From NCBI GenBank assembly GCA_030612785.1, contig JAUWNF010000206.1, forward strand, positions 1 to 6,350: DNA of 6,350 nucleotides. Direction: 5' to 3'. Shown one piece after another: positions 6,273 through 6,350 of this stretch; within the stretch, counting starts at the first letter, position 1; each line of letters opens with the position of its first letter. The stretch is from Phycisphaerales bacterium (GTDB taxonomy: Bacteria; Planctomycetota; Phycisphaerae; UBA1845). The notes under the pieces were generated by a model, which saw only the letters and a list, made by a program, of their open reading frames with translations, ran no database searches and was not told the origin of the DNA. A program made the translations under genes and the position numbers.

Positions 6273-6349
6273 GGTTGTCCAGGCGGTCCGTTAGTGGTGT
6301 TTTCGGTCAGAGCCTCGTGGTCGAGGTAGCGGGCCGCGGCCCCCCCCGC
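6236..6349 (-). CDS. Possible C-terminal tail of an upstream gene, cut by the window edge
   Basis: A minus-strand frame is open from the right edge to a TGA at 6238-6236, giving 37 visible residues that include ARYLDHEALTENTTNGPP. It would overlap the tmk start by 37 bases, which is long but possible, and would explain the weak ribosome binding site of tmk. A competing frame, in phase with tmk, ends earlier at TAA 6293-6291. No family can be assigned from so short a piece, and either frame could be the real one, or neither. Confidence 0.22.
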   Translation of the reverse strand, partial: AGGAAARYLDHEALTENTTNGPPGQPWKLSTPICSRD

Positions 6350-6350
6350 C

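Overview
The window is a GC-rich stretch of bacterial chromosome with ordinary, tightly packed coding. It holds two gene clusters that converge on a tRNA-bearing intergenic region. Both kinase and clamp-loader genes on the minus strand start with GTG. The proteins have the look of an environmental bacterium with a Planctomycetota-like (perhaps Phycisphaerae-like) flavour: an unusual long-lid thymidylate kinase, a glutamate-synthase-like redox cluster and dispersed CGCAGAG repeats. This taxonomic guess is weak; no rRNA or ribosomal protein is present to support it.

Region 1 (1-3511, plus strand) is a three-gene redox operon. The first gene, cut by the left edge, is a GltD-like FAD/NAD(P)H oxidoreductase. 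The second, overlapping it by 4 bases, is a NuoG/HoxU-type iron-sulfur protein with one [2Fe-2S] and two [4Fe-4S] motifs plus eight extra C-terminal cysteines. The third, 21 bases further on, is an FMN-domain 'glutamate synthase' protein. It has no glutaminase domain and no GltB-type [3Fe-4S] cysteines, but carries its own N-terminal four-cysteine motif. Read together they suggest an electron path NAD(P)H - FAD - Fe-S chain - FMN. Whether the product is glutamate cannot be told from the window.

Region 2 (3512-4438) holds no credible protein gene. It contains a GC-rich hairpin that may end the redox operon, a possible three-way-junction RNA fold near 3782-3858, and a complete tRNA-Phe(GAA) unit with its own -35/-10 promoter and an intrinsic terminator. 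It ends in a CGCAGAG-type inverted repeat whose minus-strand copy is followed by a T-run, so it probably terminates the opposing operon.

Region 3 (4439-6350, minus strand) is a tmk-holB pair: thymidylate kinase followed, with a 14-base overlap, by the DNA polymerase III delta' clamp-loader subunit. This is a common bacterial arrangement. A short open frame entering from the right edge overlaps the tmk start and may be the tail of a further upstream gene.
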